Shown piece by piece: positions 36,645 to 44,723 of a stretch of 64,000 nucleotides of DNA; the stretch's first letter is position 1; each line of letters starts with the position of its first letter. The translations under genes were made by a program, and so were the position numbers. Below the pieces are notes generated by a model, which saw nothing but the letters and a program-made list of their open reading frames with translations, ran no database searches and had not been told where the DNA came from. The DNA is from Mycolicibacterium sp. MU0050 (GTDB taxonomy: Bacteria; Actinomycetota; Actinomycetes; Mycobacteriales; Mycobacteriaceae), in the NCBI RefSeq assembly GCF_963378085.1, contig NZ_OY726395.1:2542001-2606000 (forward strand). The letters are read 5' to 3'.

Positions 36645-37800
36645 GCTGCGGTCCAGTCTGCGGTCGATGGGCGGGCACGGTCAGCTCCCATTCGACACCC
36701 TCGCCCGGGGCCGTGGTCAACCGGGCGGACCCGGACAGGGACTCGAGCCGACCGACGATGGACTGCGAGATGCCCAGCCGACCCTCGGCGCGGGCCTGGG
36801 CCGGGCGTCCGGCGTCCATTCCGGCGCCGTCGTCGCGGATGCTGATGGTGACGGCCTCGCCGAGGTCCTCGAGCAGTACGTAGGCCCGCGCGGCCGGGCC
36901 GGCGTGCGCGCGGACGTTGTCCAGGACGTTGCCGACGGCGGCGTCGAGTTCGGTCACCACCTCTGACCGCAGCAGCACCGGGGTGCCCGGCACACTCACC
37001 ACCACCCGGTCATCGGCGCGCCGGTTCAGCCAGGCCCGCAGATCCACCGACTGCGTATCGTGGCCGGCCCGCACCGACTCGTCGCTGACCAGCCGACGCA
37101 ACGCGCGTTCCTGTTCGCCGGCCAGTTCGGCGAGTTCGGTGGTGGGACCGCCGATTTCGTGACCGCGCCTGGCCACCAGGGCGAGTACCTGGATCACCCC
37201 GTCGTGCACCTGGCGGGCCAGCCGCTCGCGTTCGGCGACGGCGGCCGACATCCGCAGGGCGCGCTCCAGTTCGGCGTGGGCGCGCCGGGCGGTCTGGGCG
37301 GCCATCCCGACCGCCAGCCCGACGGCGAGTTCGATGATGATGGTCGCGTTGCGGCTGAAGTCGAAGCTGACCGATCCCTTGAGCGCCGCGTAGACGGCCA
37401 TCACCCCCACCCCGGCACCCATCCCGACGATCGGGCCGGCCAGGATCGCCGCGGAGATCGGTGCGTTGGTGGCCCACAACGTCGTCGGCCAGGATTGGTT
37501 GGCCTGGATCCAGGCGTCGGAGGCCACCAGGTGCGTCGACCAGATCAGCCCGATCACCACCAGGAACTCCGCACCCACCCAGGCCGGCCGCCGGCCGAAG
37601 CCCTGGAGGTAGGCCACGGCGCACGCCAGCGTCCAGGCCGACAGCACCGCGAACAGCACCCAGCCGATCGCGGGCCGCTCGAGTTCGTCGATGCCGGCGA
37701 TCTGGAACCCCGCCGCGTACAGATAGCTCAGCAGGCGGAACACCTGGGCCGCGCGCCACAGCGGTGCGGTGGGGTCGTGGGTGGGCTCCGAGGTGCTCAC
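36637..37800 (-). CDS. Membrane histidine kinase (HisKA_3 / MacS-like)
   Basis: A 387-residue sensor kinase. The N-terminal ~170 residues hold about six hydrophobic segments; after a short coiled linker comes the phosphorylation helix RERLARQVHDGVIQVLAL with His199. The ATPase part shows an N-box DAAVGNVLDNVRAHA, G1 box IRDDGAGMD and a G2-like RLGISQSIVGRL. This is the layout of MacS/NarL-linked kinases. The GTG start shares bases with the stop of the upstream Ser/Thr kinase gene (GTGA), evidence that the two kinases are translated together from one mRNA. The upstream frame extension lies inside that gene and is rejected. Confidence 0.9.
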   Translation of the reverse strand: MSTSEPTHDPTAPLWRAAQVFRLLSYLYAAGFQIAGIDELERPAIGWVLFAVLSAWTLACAVAYLQGFGRRPAWVGAEFLVVIGLIWSTHLVASDAWIQANQSWPTTLWATNAPISAAILAGPIVGMGAGVGVMAVYAALKGSVSFDFSRNATIIIELAVGLAVGMAAQTARRAHAELERALRMSAAVAERERLARQVHDGVIQVLALVARRGHEIGGPTTELAELAGEQERALRRLVSDESVRAGHDTQSVDLRAWLNRRADDRVVVSVPGTPVLLRSEVVTELDAAVGNVLDNVRAHAGPAARAYVLLEDLGEAVTISIRDDGAGMDAGRPAQARAEGRLGISQSIVGRLESLSGSARLTTAPGEGVEWELTVPAHRPQTGPQRG

Positions 37801-39620
37801 CGGGTCGCGCCGTTGATCCGCGGCCGGTCGATCATGCCGAGTTCCACGCCCCACATGGTGGCAATGGTGCGGTACTCGCCGGTGCTCATGAGGTGTTCGA
37901 GCGCCAGGCGCAACGCCTCGGCCAGCCCGGAGCCCTTGGGGACGGGCCAGCCGTACAGGCCGGCATCGAACACCTCGCCCGCGGTCTCGAGGGCGCCGCC
38001 GCTGGTCTTGACGGCGAATCCGGTCACCGGTGAGTCCGCCGACATCGCGTCGACCTCACCGGCGATCAGCGCCGCGGTCAGGTCGTCCTGTCGGGTGTAG
38101 ACGGCCTTCTCGATCGGGGGTCGGCCGGCCGCCACGCACGCCTGGCTCTTGGCCGGGATCTCCTCGGTCTCCTGGATCACCCCGTAGGCCACTCCGACCC
38201 GCAGGCCGCAGGCGGCGTCCGGATCGACGCCCGCACCGGGGCGTTGCGCCCACAGGGTGCCGGCCTTGAAGTAGTTCACGAAGTCCGCCAGTTCTTCGCG
38301 GGCCTTGGTGTCGGTGACCGAGGACATCCCGACGTCGAAGCTGCCGGACACCACCGAGGTGATGATGGCGTCGAACGCCGTCTCGCGGTAATCCGGTGTC
38401 AGGCCCAGGGTTCGGGCCACCGCATCCATCAGGTCGACGTCGAAACCGGTCAGTTGGCCGTAGGAATCCCGGAATTCGTTCGGCGCGTACGGGACGTTCA
38501 CGCCGATCACCAGACGTCCGGTGGCCCGGATGTCGGCCGGCACCTGGGCGGCGATCGAGGCGACGGCGCCGTCGGCGGGGGCGGCCTGGGCCCCGGCGGT
38601 GCTTTCGGCCACGGTGGCGGCGCGGGTGCGCTCGTCGGACACTCCCCGCAGTTGCCACGCCCCGAACGTGCACACCGACACCACCAGCAGCCCGATTGCG
38701 GTGGCGCCCAACACCCTTCGGCGAGACACCGAGCGCGGGGCCCGGTGCGCGGAGCGCCGGGCGGCCCGGCGGGTGGGGCGGATCTTCGGCCGGTCGACCG
38801 CCGCGCGGGCCGCGGCCGCCAGCTCCGAGGCGCTGCCGAAGCGGCGGTCGGGATCCTTGGCCATCCCCTTGGCGATCACGGCGTCGAACGCCGCCAGCGT
38901 GGGATCGGCGTCCGAGGGACGCGGCGGGGGTGCCACCATGTGTCCGGCGATCTGCTGTTCCAGGCTGTCGCTGGGATAGGGGCGCTGCCCCGTCAGGCAT
39001 TCGTAGAGCACACAGGTCAACGCGTAGACGTCGGACCGCGGATCGCTGGGCCCGCCGTGGAACCGTTCCGGGGCCATGTAGGCCAGTGTGCCCAGGGTGT
39101 TGCCGGCGGTGGTGACCCCGGGCTCGGTGGTGGTCCGCGCCAGGCCGAAGTCGATCAGGTAGACGAACTCCCGGTCGGAGATCAGGATGTTCGACGGTTT
39201 GACGTCGCGGTGGACCAGGCCGGCCCGGTGCGCGGCGTCCAGCGCCGACCCCACCTGTTCGACGACGACCGTCGCCAACTCCGGTCCCAACGGGGCGGAC
39301 CGCTTGCTCAGGATCGCCGCCAGGGTGAGCCCCTCGATGAGCTGCATGTCCAGATACAGGCGGTCGTCGATCTCGCCGTAACCGTGGATGGGCACCACGT
39401 GCGGGTCGGTCACGCCGGCCGCGGCGTGCGCCTCCCGCCGGAACCGCTGCTGGAAGACGGTGTCCCGGGCCAGGTGCGGGGGCAGCAGCTTGAGGGCGAC
39501 AATGCGATCGGTCTTGGTGTCCCGGGCCCGATACACCTCCCCCATGCCGCCGCGGCCGAGCAATGCCAGCAGCTCGTAGTGCCCGAACCGGTCAGCACGC
39601 TCAGAAGACGTTGTATCCAC
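37797..39620 (-). CDS. Receptor Ser/Thr protein kinase with extracellular solute-binding (SBP_bac_3) domain
   Basis: A 607-residue fusion. Residues 13-275 are a PknB-type kinase: glycine loop LGRGGMGEVY (21-30), Lys44, HRD 137-139 with Asp139, DFG 157-159, a threonine-rich activation loop (162-178) and APE 183-185. A basic juxtamembrane stretch leads to one helix (about 303-322). Outside the membrane, residues 358-607 are a family-3 amino-acid-binding protein, about 60% identical without gaps to the lipoprotein encoded at 41360. The ligand residues expected to hold the amino acid's carboxylate and amino group, Arg441 and Asp529, and two cysteines (471, 495) are kept. GTG start; 45 bp after the ABC ATPase gene. 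I know of no described mycobacterial kinase with this ectodomain; it should sense what the importer carries. Confidence 0.93.
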   Translation of the reverse strand: MDTTSSERADRFGHYELLALLGRGGMGEVYRARDTKTDRIVALKLLPPHLARDTVFQQRFRREAHAAAGVTDPHVVPIHGYGEIDDRLYLDMQLIEGLTLAAILSKRSAPLGPELATVVVEQVGSALDAAHRAGLVHRDVKPSNILISDREFVYLIDFGLARTTTEPGVTTAGNTLGTLAYMAPERFHGGPSDPRSDVYALTCVLYECLTGQRPYPSDSLEQQIAGHMVAPPPRPSDADPTLAAFDAVIAKGMAKDPDRRFGSASELAAAARAAVDRPKIRPTRRAARRSAHRAPRSVSRRRVLGATAIGLLVVSVCTFGAWQLRGVSDERTRAATVAESTAGAQAAPADGAVASIAAQVPADIRATGRLVIGVNVPYAPNEFRDSYGQLTGFDVDLMDAVARTLGLTPDYRETAFDAIITSVVSGSFDVGMSSVTDTKAREELADFVNYFKAGTLWAQRPGAGVDPDAACGLRVGVAYGVIQETEEIPAKSQACVAAGRPPIEKAVYTRQDDLTAALIAGEVDAMSADSPVTGFAVKTSGGALETAGEVFDAGLYGWPVPKGSGLAEALRLALEHLMSTGEYRTIATMWGVELGMIDRPRINGATR

Positions 39621-39665
39621 CGTTTACCCCTGGGCGCCAACGCCCCCCGACGAAGTTGTCTGAAT

Positions 39666-40433
39666 TTACATCACCTTCGACAGAAATGCCCTGGTGCGGT
39701 CGTGCTGCGGATTGCTCAGCACCTCCCGCGGCGCCCCGCTCTCGACGACCACGCCGCCGTCCATGAACACCAGCTGGTCGGCCACCTCACGGGCAAATCC
39801 CATCTCGTGTGTGACCACCACCATCGTCATTCCCTCGGCCGCAAGCTTTTTCATCACCGCGAGTACCTCGCCCACCAGCTCCGGGTCCAGCGCGGACGTC
39901 GGCTCGTCGAAGAGCATCAGCTTGGGGTCCATGGCCAGGGCCCGGGCGATGGCCACCCGCTGCTGTTGTCCGCCGGACAACTGGGCGGGATACGCGCCCG
40001 CCTTCGCCGACAGCCCGACCTGGTCGAGCAGATCCTTGGCCCGGGCGGCGGCGACGTCCTTCTTGACCTTCTTGACGTGGATCGGCGCCTCCATGACGTT
40101 CTGCAGCGCGGTGCGATGCGGGAACAGGTTGAAGTGCTGGAACACCATTCCGACGTCGCGGCGCTGCTTGGCGGCTTCGCGCGGCGGCAACTCGTGCAGC
40201 TTGCCGCCGCGTTCCCGATAGCCCACGAGTTGGCCGTCGACGAACAGGCGTCCGGCGGTCACCTCCTCGAGGTGGTTGATGCAGCGCAGAAACGTCGACT
40301 TGCCCGAACCGGACGGGCCGACCAGGACCAGCACCTGCCCCTTCGGCACCTCCAGCGTCACGCCCTTGAGCACCTTGAGCGCACCGAAGTCCTTGCAGAC
40401 GGCCTCGGCCCGGACCATCGGGGGTTCGGTCAT
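39666..40433 (-). CDS. Polar amino acid ABC transporter, ATP-binding protein (GlnQ-like)
   Basis: A 255-residue ATPase of the polar amino acid importer family. Walker [10 protein letters not shown], the Q-loop in [12 protein letters not shown] signature LSGGQQQR, Walker [13 protein letters not shown] and the switch histidine in [12 protein letters not shown] are all intact. FNLFPH and EMGFA are hallmarks of the GlnQ/HisP group. ATG 40433 overlaps the permease stop as ATGA; longer open frame upstream is rejected. Powers import by the permease encoded just upstream. Confidence 0.95.
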   Translation of the reverse strand: MTEPPMVRAEAVCKDFGALKVLKGVTLEVPKGQVLVLVGPSGSGKSTFLRCINHLEEVTAGRLFVDGQLVGYRERGGKLHELPPREAAKQRRDVGMVFQHFNLFPHRTALQNVMEAPIHVKKVKKDVAAARAKDLLDQVGLSAKAGAYPAQLSGGQQQRVAIARALAMDPKLMLFDEPTSALDPELVGEVLAVMKKLAAEGMTMVVVTHEMGFAREVADQLVFMDGGVVVESGAPREVLSNPQHDRTRAFLSKVM

Positions 40434-41347
40434 GGGTGCGGCTCTCCGATCTGTTCCCGGGCCAGCGCCTCGAGCTGTTTGCTGGTCAGCTTGCGCGACG
40501 CTCCCCGGGAGAAGTAGCGCTCCAGGTAGAACTGGCCGACCATCAGCACGCTGGTGACGGCCAGATACCACGTCGCGGCCACCAGCAGCAGCGGGATGGG
40601 TTCGAAGATCCGCGCGGCGATCTCCCGGGAGGTGATGCCGTAGAGCTCCAACGTGTAGGGCACCGCCGTCACCAGCGAGGTGGTCTTCAGCATGCTGATG
40701 ACCTCGTTGCCGGTGGGCGGGATGATCACGCGCATCGCCTGCGGTAACACCGTGCGGCGCATGGTCATCGTCCAGGACATGCCCAGCGCGACGGAGGCCT
40801 CGGTTTGGCCCTCGGGCACCGAACTGATGCCGGCCCGGATGATCTCGGCCATGTAGGCGGCCTCGTTCAGGGCCAGTCCGATGAGCGCCAGCAGGAACGG
40901 GAAGGACAGGTTCTGCAGATCCAGATGCAGCAGCGAGGGCCCGAACGGCACCCCCAGCTGGACGTTCTGGTAGATGGTCGGGAACAGGCCCCAGAACACC
41001 AACTGCACGTAGACCGGGGTGCCGCGGAAAATCCAGAGGTAGACCCAGGCCACCCAGCGGAACACGGGGTTCGGTGACAGCCGCATGACGGCCAGGACCA
41101 CACCCAGGATGATCGCGATCACCATCGAATACACCGTCAGCTGCAGGGTGTTCCACACCCCTTGCAGCACCCGCTCGTTGAACAGGTACTCGCGATAGGT
41201 GCCCCAACCGTACGCCGGGTTGGTGGCGGCGCCCCACAGGAACAGCCCGACGATGACCAGGATCACCGCCGCGGTCACCCAGCGCCACGGGTGCCGCAGC
41301 GGGACAGCGTCTATGGGCGCCGGTGTCGCCGCGCGCTCATCACTCAT
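40430..41347 (-). CDS. Polar amino acid ABC transporter, permease
   Basis: A 305-residue membrane protein of the HisM/GlnP family. Hydrophobic segments flank a central domain with [18 protein letters not shown] (the family's R-G-T-P motif) and the coupling EAA loop [25 protein letters not shown] single permease gene suggests a homodimeric channel. Coupled to the ATPase gene by an ATGA overlap; the solute-binding gene is 12 bp upstream. Confidence 0.94.
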   Translation of the reverse strand: MSDERAATPAPIDAVPLRHPWRWVTAAVILVIVGLFLWGAATNPAYGWGTYREYLFNERVLQGVWNTLQLTVYSMVIAIILGVVLAVMRLSPNPVFRWVAWVYLWIFRGTPVYVQLVFWGLFPTIYQNVQLGVPFGPSLLHLDLQNLSFPFLLALIGLALNEAAYMAEIIRAGISSVPEGQTEASVALGMSWTMTMRRTVLPQAMRVIIPPTGNEVISMLKTTSLVTAVPYTLELYGITSREIAARIFEPIPLLLVAATWYLAVTSVLMVGQFYLERYFSRGASRKLTSKQLEALAREQIGEPHP

Positions 41348-41359
41348 CCGCCGAACCGA

Positions 41360-42304
41360 CTAGTTGACCGCGCCGTTGATCACGGGCTTGTCGATCATTC
41401 CCTGTTCGACGCCCCAGTTGGTCGCGATGGTCTCGTAGTCACCGGTTTCGATGAGGTGCTCGAGGGCCTTCTGCAACGCCGCGGCCAGCGCGGACCCCTT
41501 GGCCACGGGCCACCCGTAGGGGGCCGAACTGAAGACCTCGCCGATCTGCTCGAGCTTGCCGTTGCTCTGCTTGATCGCGTACAGCACCACCGGTGAGTCC
41601 GCCGACACCGCGTCGGCCTGCCCGAGCACCACCGCGTTGGTGGCCGCGTCCTGACCGTCGAATGCCATGATCTCGATGGCGGGCTTGCCGGCGTCGAGGC
41701 AGGCCTGGTTCTTGGCCGGCAGTTCGGTGGTCTCCTGATGGGTGGTCGCCTGCACCGCGACCTTCTTGCCACAGGCGTCGTCGGGGTCGACGTTGCCGCC
41801 GGGGCGCTGCGCCCACAGCGTCCCCGCCGAGAAGTAGGTGACGAAGTCCACCGAGCGTTCGCGTTCCTTGGTGTCGGTGAACGACGACATGCCGACGTCG
41901 TAGGTGCCGCCCTGGATGGACGGGATGATCTTGCCGAAGTCGGATTCGCGGTATTCGGGTGTCAGGCCGAGGGTTTCGGCGATCGCATTCATCAGATCGA
42001 CGTCAAAGCCGACGATCTTGCCGCTGGGATCCTTGAACTCGTTGGGCGGGTAGGGAATGTTGACGCCGATGATCAACTCGCCGGCGGCCTTGATGTCCTC
42101 GGGGACCATCGCGGCAATCTCATCGACCTTGCCGGCCGCCACGGGCGCGGACTCCGGCGACTCCGCGGTGGAGTCGGTGCTACTCGAGCAGCCGGACAGG
42201 GCGAGCGCACCCGAGGCGACGAGGACCGTGGTCCAACGCCACCATCGCGGGGTGCTGCGACGTCGGTCCCGATGTGCCGGTGGTGCTGCTTCCACGGTTC
42301 TCAC
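41360..42304 (-). CDS. Amino acid ABC transporter solute-binding lipoprotein (SBP_bac_3)
   Basis: A 314-residue lipoprotein. A twin-basic N-tail precedes a hydrophobic stretch and lipobox LALSGC (Cys39), then a Ser-rich linker and a family-3 solute-binding domain (about 67-312). GFDVDLMNAIAETLG, the GMSSFTDTKERER block (carboxylate-binding Arg) and SADSPV (amino-binding Asp) are typical of binders of polar amino acids such as glutamine or glutamate. Two cysteines (DACGKK, NQACLD) are shared with the kinase ectodomain at 37797 and may pair. GTG start with AGGAG close upstream. First gene of the run; a 216-bp gap separates it from the divergent HdeD-like gene. The exact ligand is unknown. Confidence 0.94.
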   Translation of the reverse strand: MRTVEAAPPAHRDRRRSTPRWWRWTTVLVASGALALSGCSSSTDSTAESPESAPVAAGKVDEIAAMVPEDIKAAGELIIGVNIPYPPNEFKDPSGKIVGFDVDLMNAIAETLGLTPEYRESDFGKIIPSIQGGTYDVGMSSFTDTKERERSVDFVTYFSAGTLWAQRPGGNVDPDDACGKKVAVQATTHQETTELPAKNQACLDAGKPAIEIMAFDGQDAATNAVVLGQADAVSADSPVVLYAIKQSNGKLEQIGEVFSSAPYGWPVAKGSALAAALQKALEHLIETGDYETIATNWGVEQGMIDKPVINGAVN

Positions 42305-42520
42305 CTTCTCCTACTCGTCCCATTCGGATCGACAAGCCGTCGCCGGCCAGCGGCGGACTCAACCGTAAGCCCTGACCCGCCTCTGCGGTAACCCGAAGAG
42401 TAATCACCCGGACGCCGAAACCGGCTCGCATTGCCCGTAGTCGATGGGTGCGGCGGAACCGACCCGCGGGCGGATTGGCAATTGGGACCGGCAAACCCGC
42501 CGATGTGCCACACTGCGCCC

Positions 42521-43129
42521 ATGATGATGAGCAGAGATTCCACCGATACCGCGGCGCCGGCCTCGAGGACCGGATCCACCACCGTCCCAGCGTTGTTGCC
42601 GCACCTGTGGCGCAGCACGTTGTTCTCGGGGCTGGCCGCCGTCGTCCTCGGTGTGTTGGTGCTGGCCTGGCCGGGCGCCACCATCCTAGTGGCCGGGATC
42701 ATCTTCGGCGCCTACCTGCTCGTCAGCGGCATCGCCCAGGTGGTCTTCGCCTTCACGTTGCACGTCTCGGCCGGGGGCCGGGTGTTGCTGTTCGTCAGCG
42801 GCGCCGCGGCGCTGGTGCTGGCGGTGCTGTGCTTCCGCAGTCTGGAGGACTCGATCCTGTTGCTGGCCATCTGGATCGGCATCGGCTTCATCTTCCGCGG
42901 TGTCGCCACCGCGGTCTCGGCGATCAGCGACCCCGCGCTGCCGGGGCGCGGTTGGGAGATCTTCTTCGGCGTGGTGAGCCTGCTGGCCGGTGTGGTGATG
43001 CTGGCCACGCCGTTCGACTCGTTGGCGGTGCTGACCATGGTGGTCGGGATCTGGTTGATCGTGCTCGGCGGCTTCGAGGTCATCGCGGCATTCGGGATCA
43101 GGAAGGCCGTCAAGACGTTGACGTCCTGA
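42521..43129 (+). CDS. HdeD-family (DUF308) membrane protein (Rv1624c-like)
   Basis: A 202-residue protein with six predicted transmembrane helices in three hairpins, typical of DUF308/HdeD: a first hairpin around LAAVVLGVLVLAWPGATILVAG, a second around ALVLAVLCFRSLEDSILLLAIW and a third around GVVSLLAGVVMLATPF. The role is unproven; E. coli HdeD is tied to acid tolerance. Start assigned to the first of three tandem ATGs. As in M. tuberculosis it sits beside cydA, but a strong terminator separates them. Confidence 0.82.
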   Translation: MMMSRDSTDTAAPASRTGSTTVPALLPHLWRSTLFSGLAAVVLGVLVLAWPGATILVAGIIFGAYLLVSGIAQVVFAFTLHVSAGGRVLLFVSGAAALVLAVLCFRSLEDSILLLAIWIGIGFIFRGVATAVSAISDPALPGRGWEIFFGVVSLLAGVVMLATPFDSLAVLTMVVGIWLIVLGGFEVIAAFGIRKAVKTLTS

Positions 43130-43132
43130 TCA

Positions 43133-43172
43133 CCGCGGGGTGCGGGCCGAATCACATGGCCCGCACCCGCGG
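43133..43172 (+). terminator. Hairpin terminator between the HdeD-like gene and cydA
   Basis: A 15-16-bp GC-rich stem with one bulged G (CCGCGGGGTGCGGGCC against GGCCCGCACCCGCGG) around a 9-nt loop, 3 bp after the upstream stop codon. No U-tract. It should isolate cydABDC transcription from the upstream gene. Confidence 0.75.
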
Positions 43173-43175
43173 CAT

Positions 43176-43194
43176 CTACTACTCTCGGTAGTAG
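43176..43194. promoter_or_regulatory. Inverted repeat CTACTAC-N5-GTAGTAG upstream of cydA
   Basis: Perfect 7-bp arms around TCTCG, 31 bp before the cydA ATG and just after the terminator. The half-site GTAGTA resembles operators of the BlaI/MecI/CopY repressor family; that link is inference. Likely operator for the bd-oxidase operon. Confidence 0.5.
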
Positions 43195-43225
43195 TTATTG
43201 GCTCGCAGCCCCGGAAGTGGTGCGT

Positions 43226-44710
43226 ATGGACGCTCTGGACGTTTCGCGGTGGCAGTTCGGGATCACCACCGTCTACCACTTCATCTTCGTGCCGCTCACC
43301 ATCGGGCTGGCCCCACTGATCGCCGTGATGCAAACGGTGTGGCACGTCACCGGGCGCCCCGAGTGGTACCGGCTGACGCGGTTCTTCGGCAAGCTGTTCC
43401 TGATCAACTTCGCGATCGGCGTGGCGACGGGGATCGTGCAGGAATTCCAGTTCGGGATGAACTGGAGCGAGTACTCCCGCTTCGTCGGTGACGTCTTCGG
43501 CGCTCCCCTGGCGATGGAGGGCCTGGCGGCCTTCTTCTTCGAGTCCACCTTCATCGGATTGTGGATCTTCGGCTGGACCCGGCTGCCCAAGCTCGTGCAC
43601 CTGGCCTGCATCTGGATCGTCGCGATCGCGGTCAACATGTCCGCGTTCTTCATCATCAGCGCCAACTCGTTCATGCAGCATCCCGTGGGCGCCACGTACA
43701 ACCCGGACACCGGCCGCGCCGAATTGCACAGCATCGTCGAGTTGTTCACCAACAACACGGCCATCTGGGCGTTCCTGCACGCGGTGGCGGGGTCGTTCCT
43801 GACCGCGGCCACCTTCGTCGCCGCGGTGTGCGCGTGGTGGATGGTGCGCAGCCGAAACTCGGTGTCGGACAACGACACCACCGCAAAGGGCGCCGCACCT
43901 GCGCCGGCGGGGCTGTACCGGCCCGCCGCGATCCTGGGTTGCTGGGTGGCGCTGATCTCGGCCGTCGCCCTGATCTTCACCGGCGACATCCAGGCCAAGC
44001 TGATGTTCCATCAACAACCCATGAAGATGGCCTCGGCGGAATCGCTGTGCCACACCGAAACCGACCCAATGTTCTCGGTGTTGACCGTCGGCACGCACAA
44101 CAACTGCGACGGCATCACCCGCGTGATCGAGGTGCCGTGGGTGCTGCCCTTCCTGGCCGAGGGCAGGATTTCCGGGGTCACCCTCGAGGGCGTCGAGGAC
44201 CTGCAGGTCCAGGCCGAAGAGAAGTTCGGCCCGGGCAACTACCGCCCGAACCTGTTCGTCACCTACTGGGCGTTCCGGGCGATGATCGGGCTGCTGCTGG
44301 TTCCGGTGCTGTTCGCGCTCACCGCGCTGTGGTTGACCCGCGGCGGGCGCATCCCGAACCAGCGATGGTTCTCCCGCTTCGCCCTGCTCACCATCCCGAC
44401 GCCGTTCCTGGCCAACAGCGCCGGCTGGATATTCACCGAGATGGGACGCCAGCCCTGGGTGGTGGTGCCCAACCCGGACGGCGACCAGCTGATCCGACTG
44501 ACCGTGCAGGACGGGGTGTCCAACCACTCAGTGGGCATGGTGTGGATCTCGGTGACCACCCTGACCCTGACCTACGCGGTGCTGGCCGTCATCTGGTTCT
44601 ACCTGCTGCGTCGCTACGTGGCTGCGGGTCCACAGGAGCACGACTCGGAACCGGCGCCGCCTACGCCACCGGCCGACGACGACGTCGCTCCGCTGTCCTT
44701 CGCGTACTGA
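43226..44710 (+). CDS. cydA: Cytochrome bd ubiquinol/menaquinol oxidase subunit I
   Basis: A 494-residue membrane subunit that oxidises quinol and carries the three hemes of cytochrome bd. WQFGITTVYHFIFVPLTIG holds the high-spin heme histidine in the first helix; later landmarks are FGMNWSEYSRFVGDVFGAPLAMEG, the LHAVAG histidine and GWIFTEMGRQPW. The quinol-binding loop is of the short type. The ATG at 43226, preceded by GGAAG, is preferred to two upstream GTGs since homology begins at MDALDVSRWQFG. First gene of cydABDC. Confidence 0.96.
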   Translation: MDALDVSRWQFGITTVYHFIFVPLTIGLAPLIAVMQTVWHVTGRPEWYRLTRFFGKLFLINFAIGVATGIVQEFQFGMNWSEYSRFVGDVFGAPLAMEGLAAFFFESTFIGLWIFGWTRLPKLVHLACIWIVAIAVNMSAFFIISANSFMQHPVGATYNPDTGRAELHSIVELFTNNTAIWAFLHAVAGSFLTAATFVAAVCAWWMVRSRNSVSDNDTTAKGAAPAPAGLYRPAAILGCWVALISAVALIFTGDIQAKLMFHQQPMKMASAESLCHTETDPMFSVLTVGTHNNCDGITRVIEVPWVLPFLAEGRISGVTLEGVEDLQVQAEEKFGPGNYRPNLFVTYWAFRAMIGLLLVPVLFALTALWLTRGGRIPNQRWFSRFALLTIPTPFLANSAGWIFTEMGRQPWVVVPNPDGDQLIRLTVQDGVSNHSVGMVWISVTTLTLTYAVLAVIWFYLLRRYVAAGPQEHDSEPAPPTPPADDDVAPLSFAY

Positions 44711-44723
44711 GGAGCTGATCGAA

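Noticed and set aside
39621..39665. Small hairpin (GGGCG-N4-CGCCC, 39632-39645) between the ABC ATPase and kinase genes as a terminator
   Set aside because: The stem is only 5 bp with no U-tract; it is too weak to separate the two genes, though a mild attenuation effect is possible.
42305..42520. GlnR-type operator upstream of the amino acid importer
   Set aside because: A GTTAC occurs but the partner half (GAAAC at the right spacing) is missing. Only weak TANNNT hexamers are visible.
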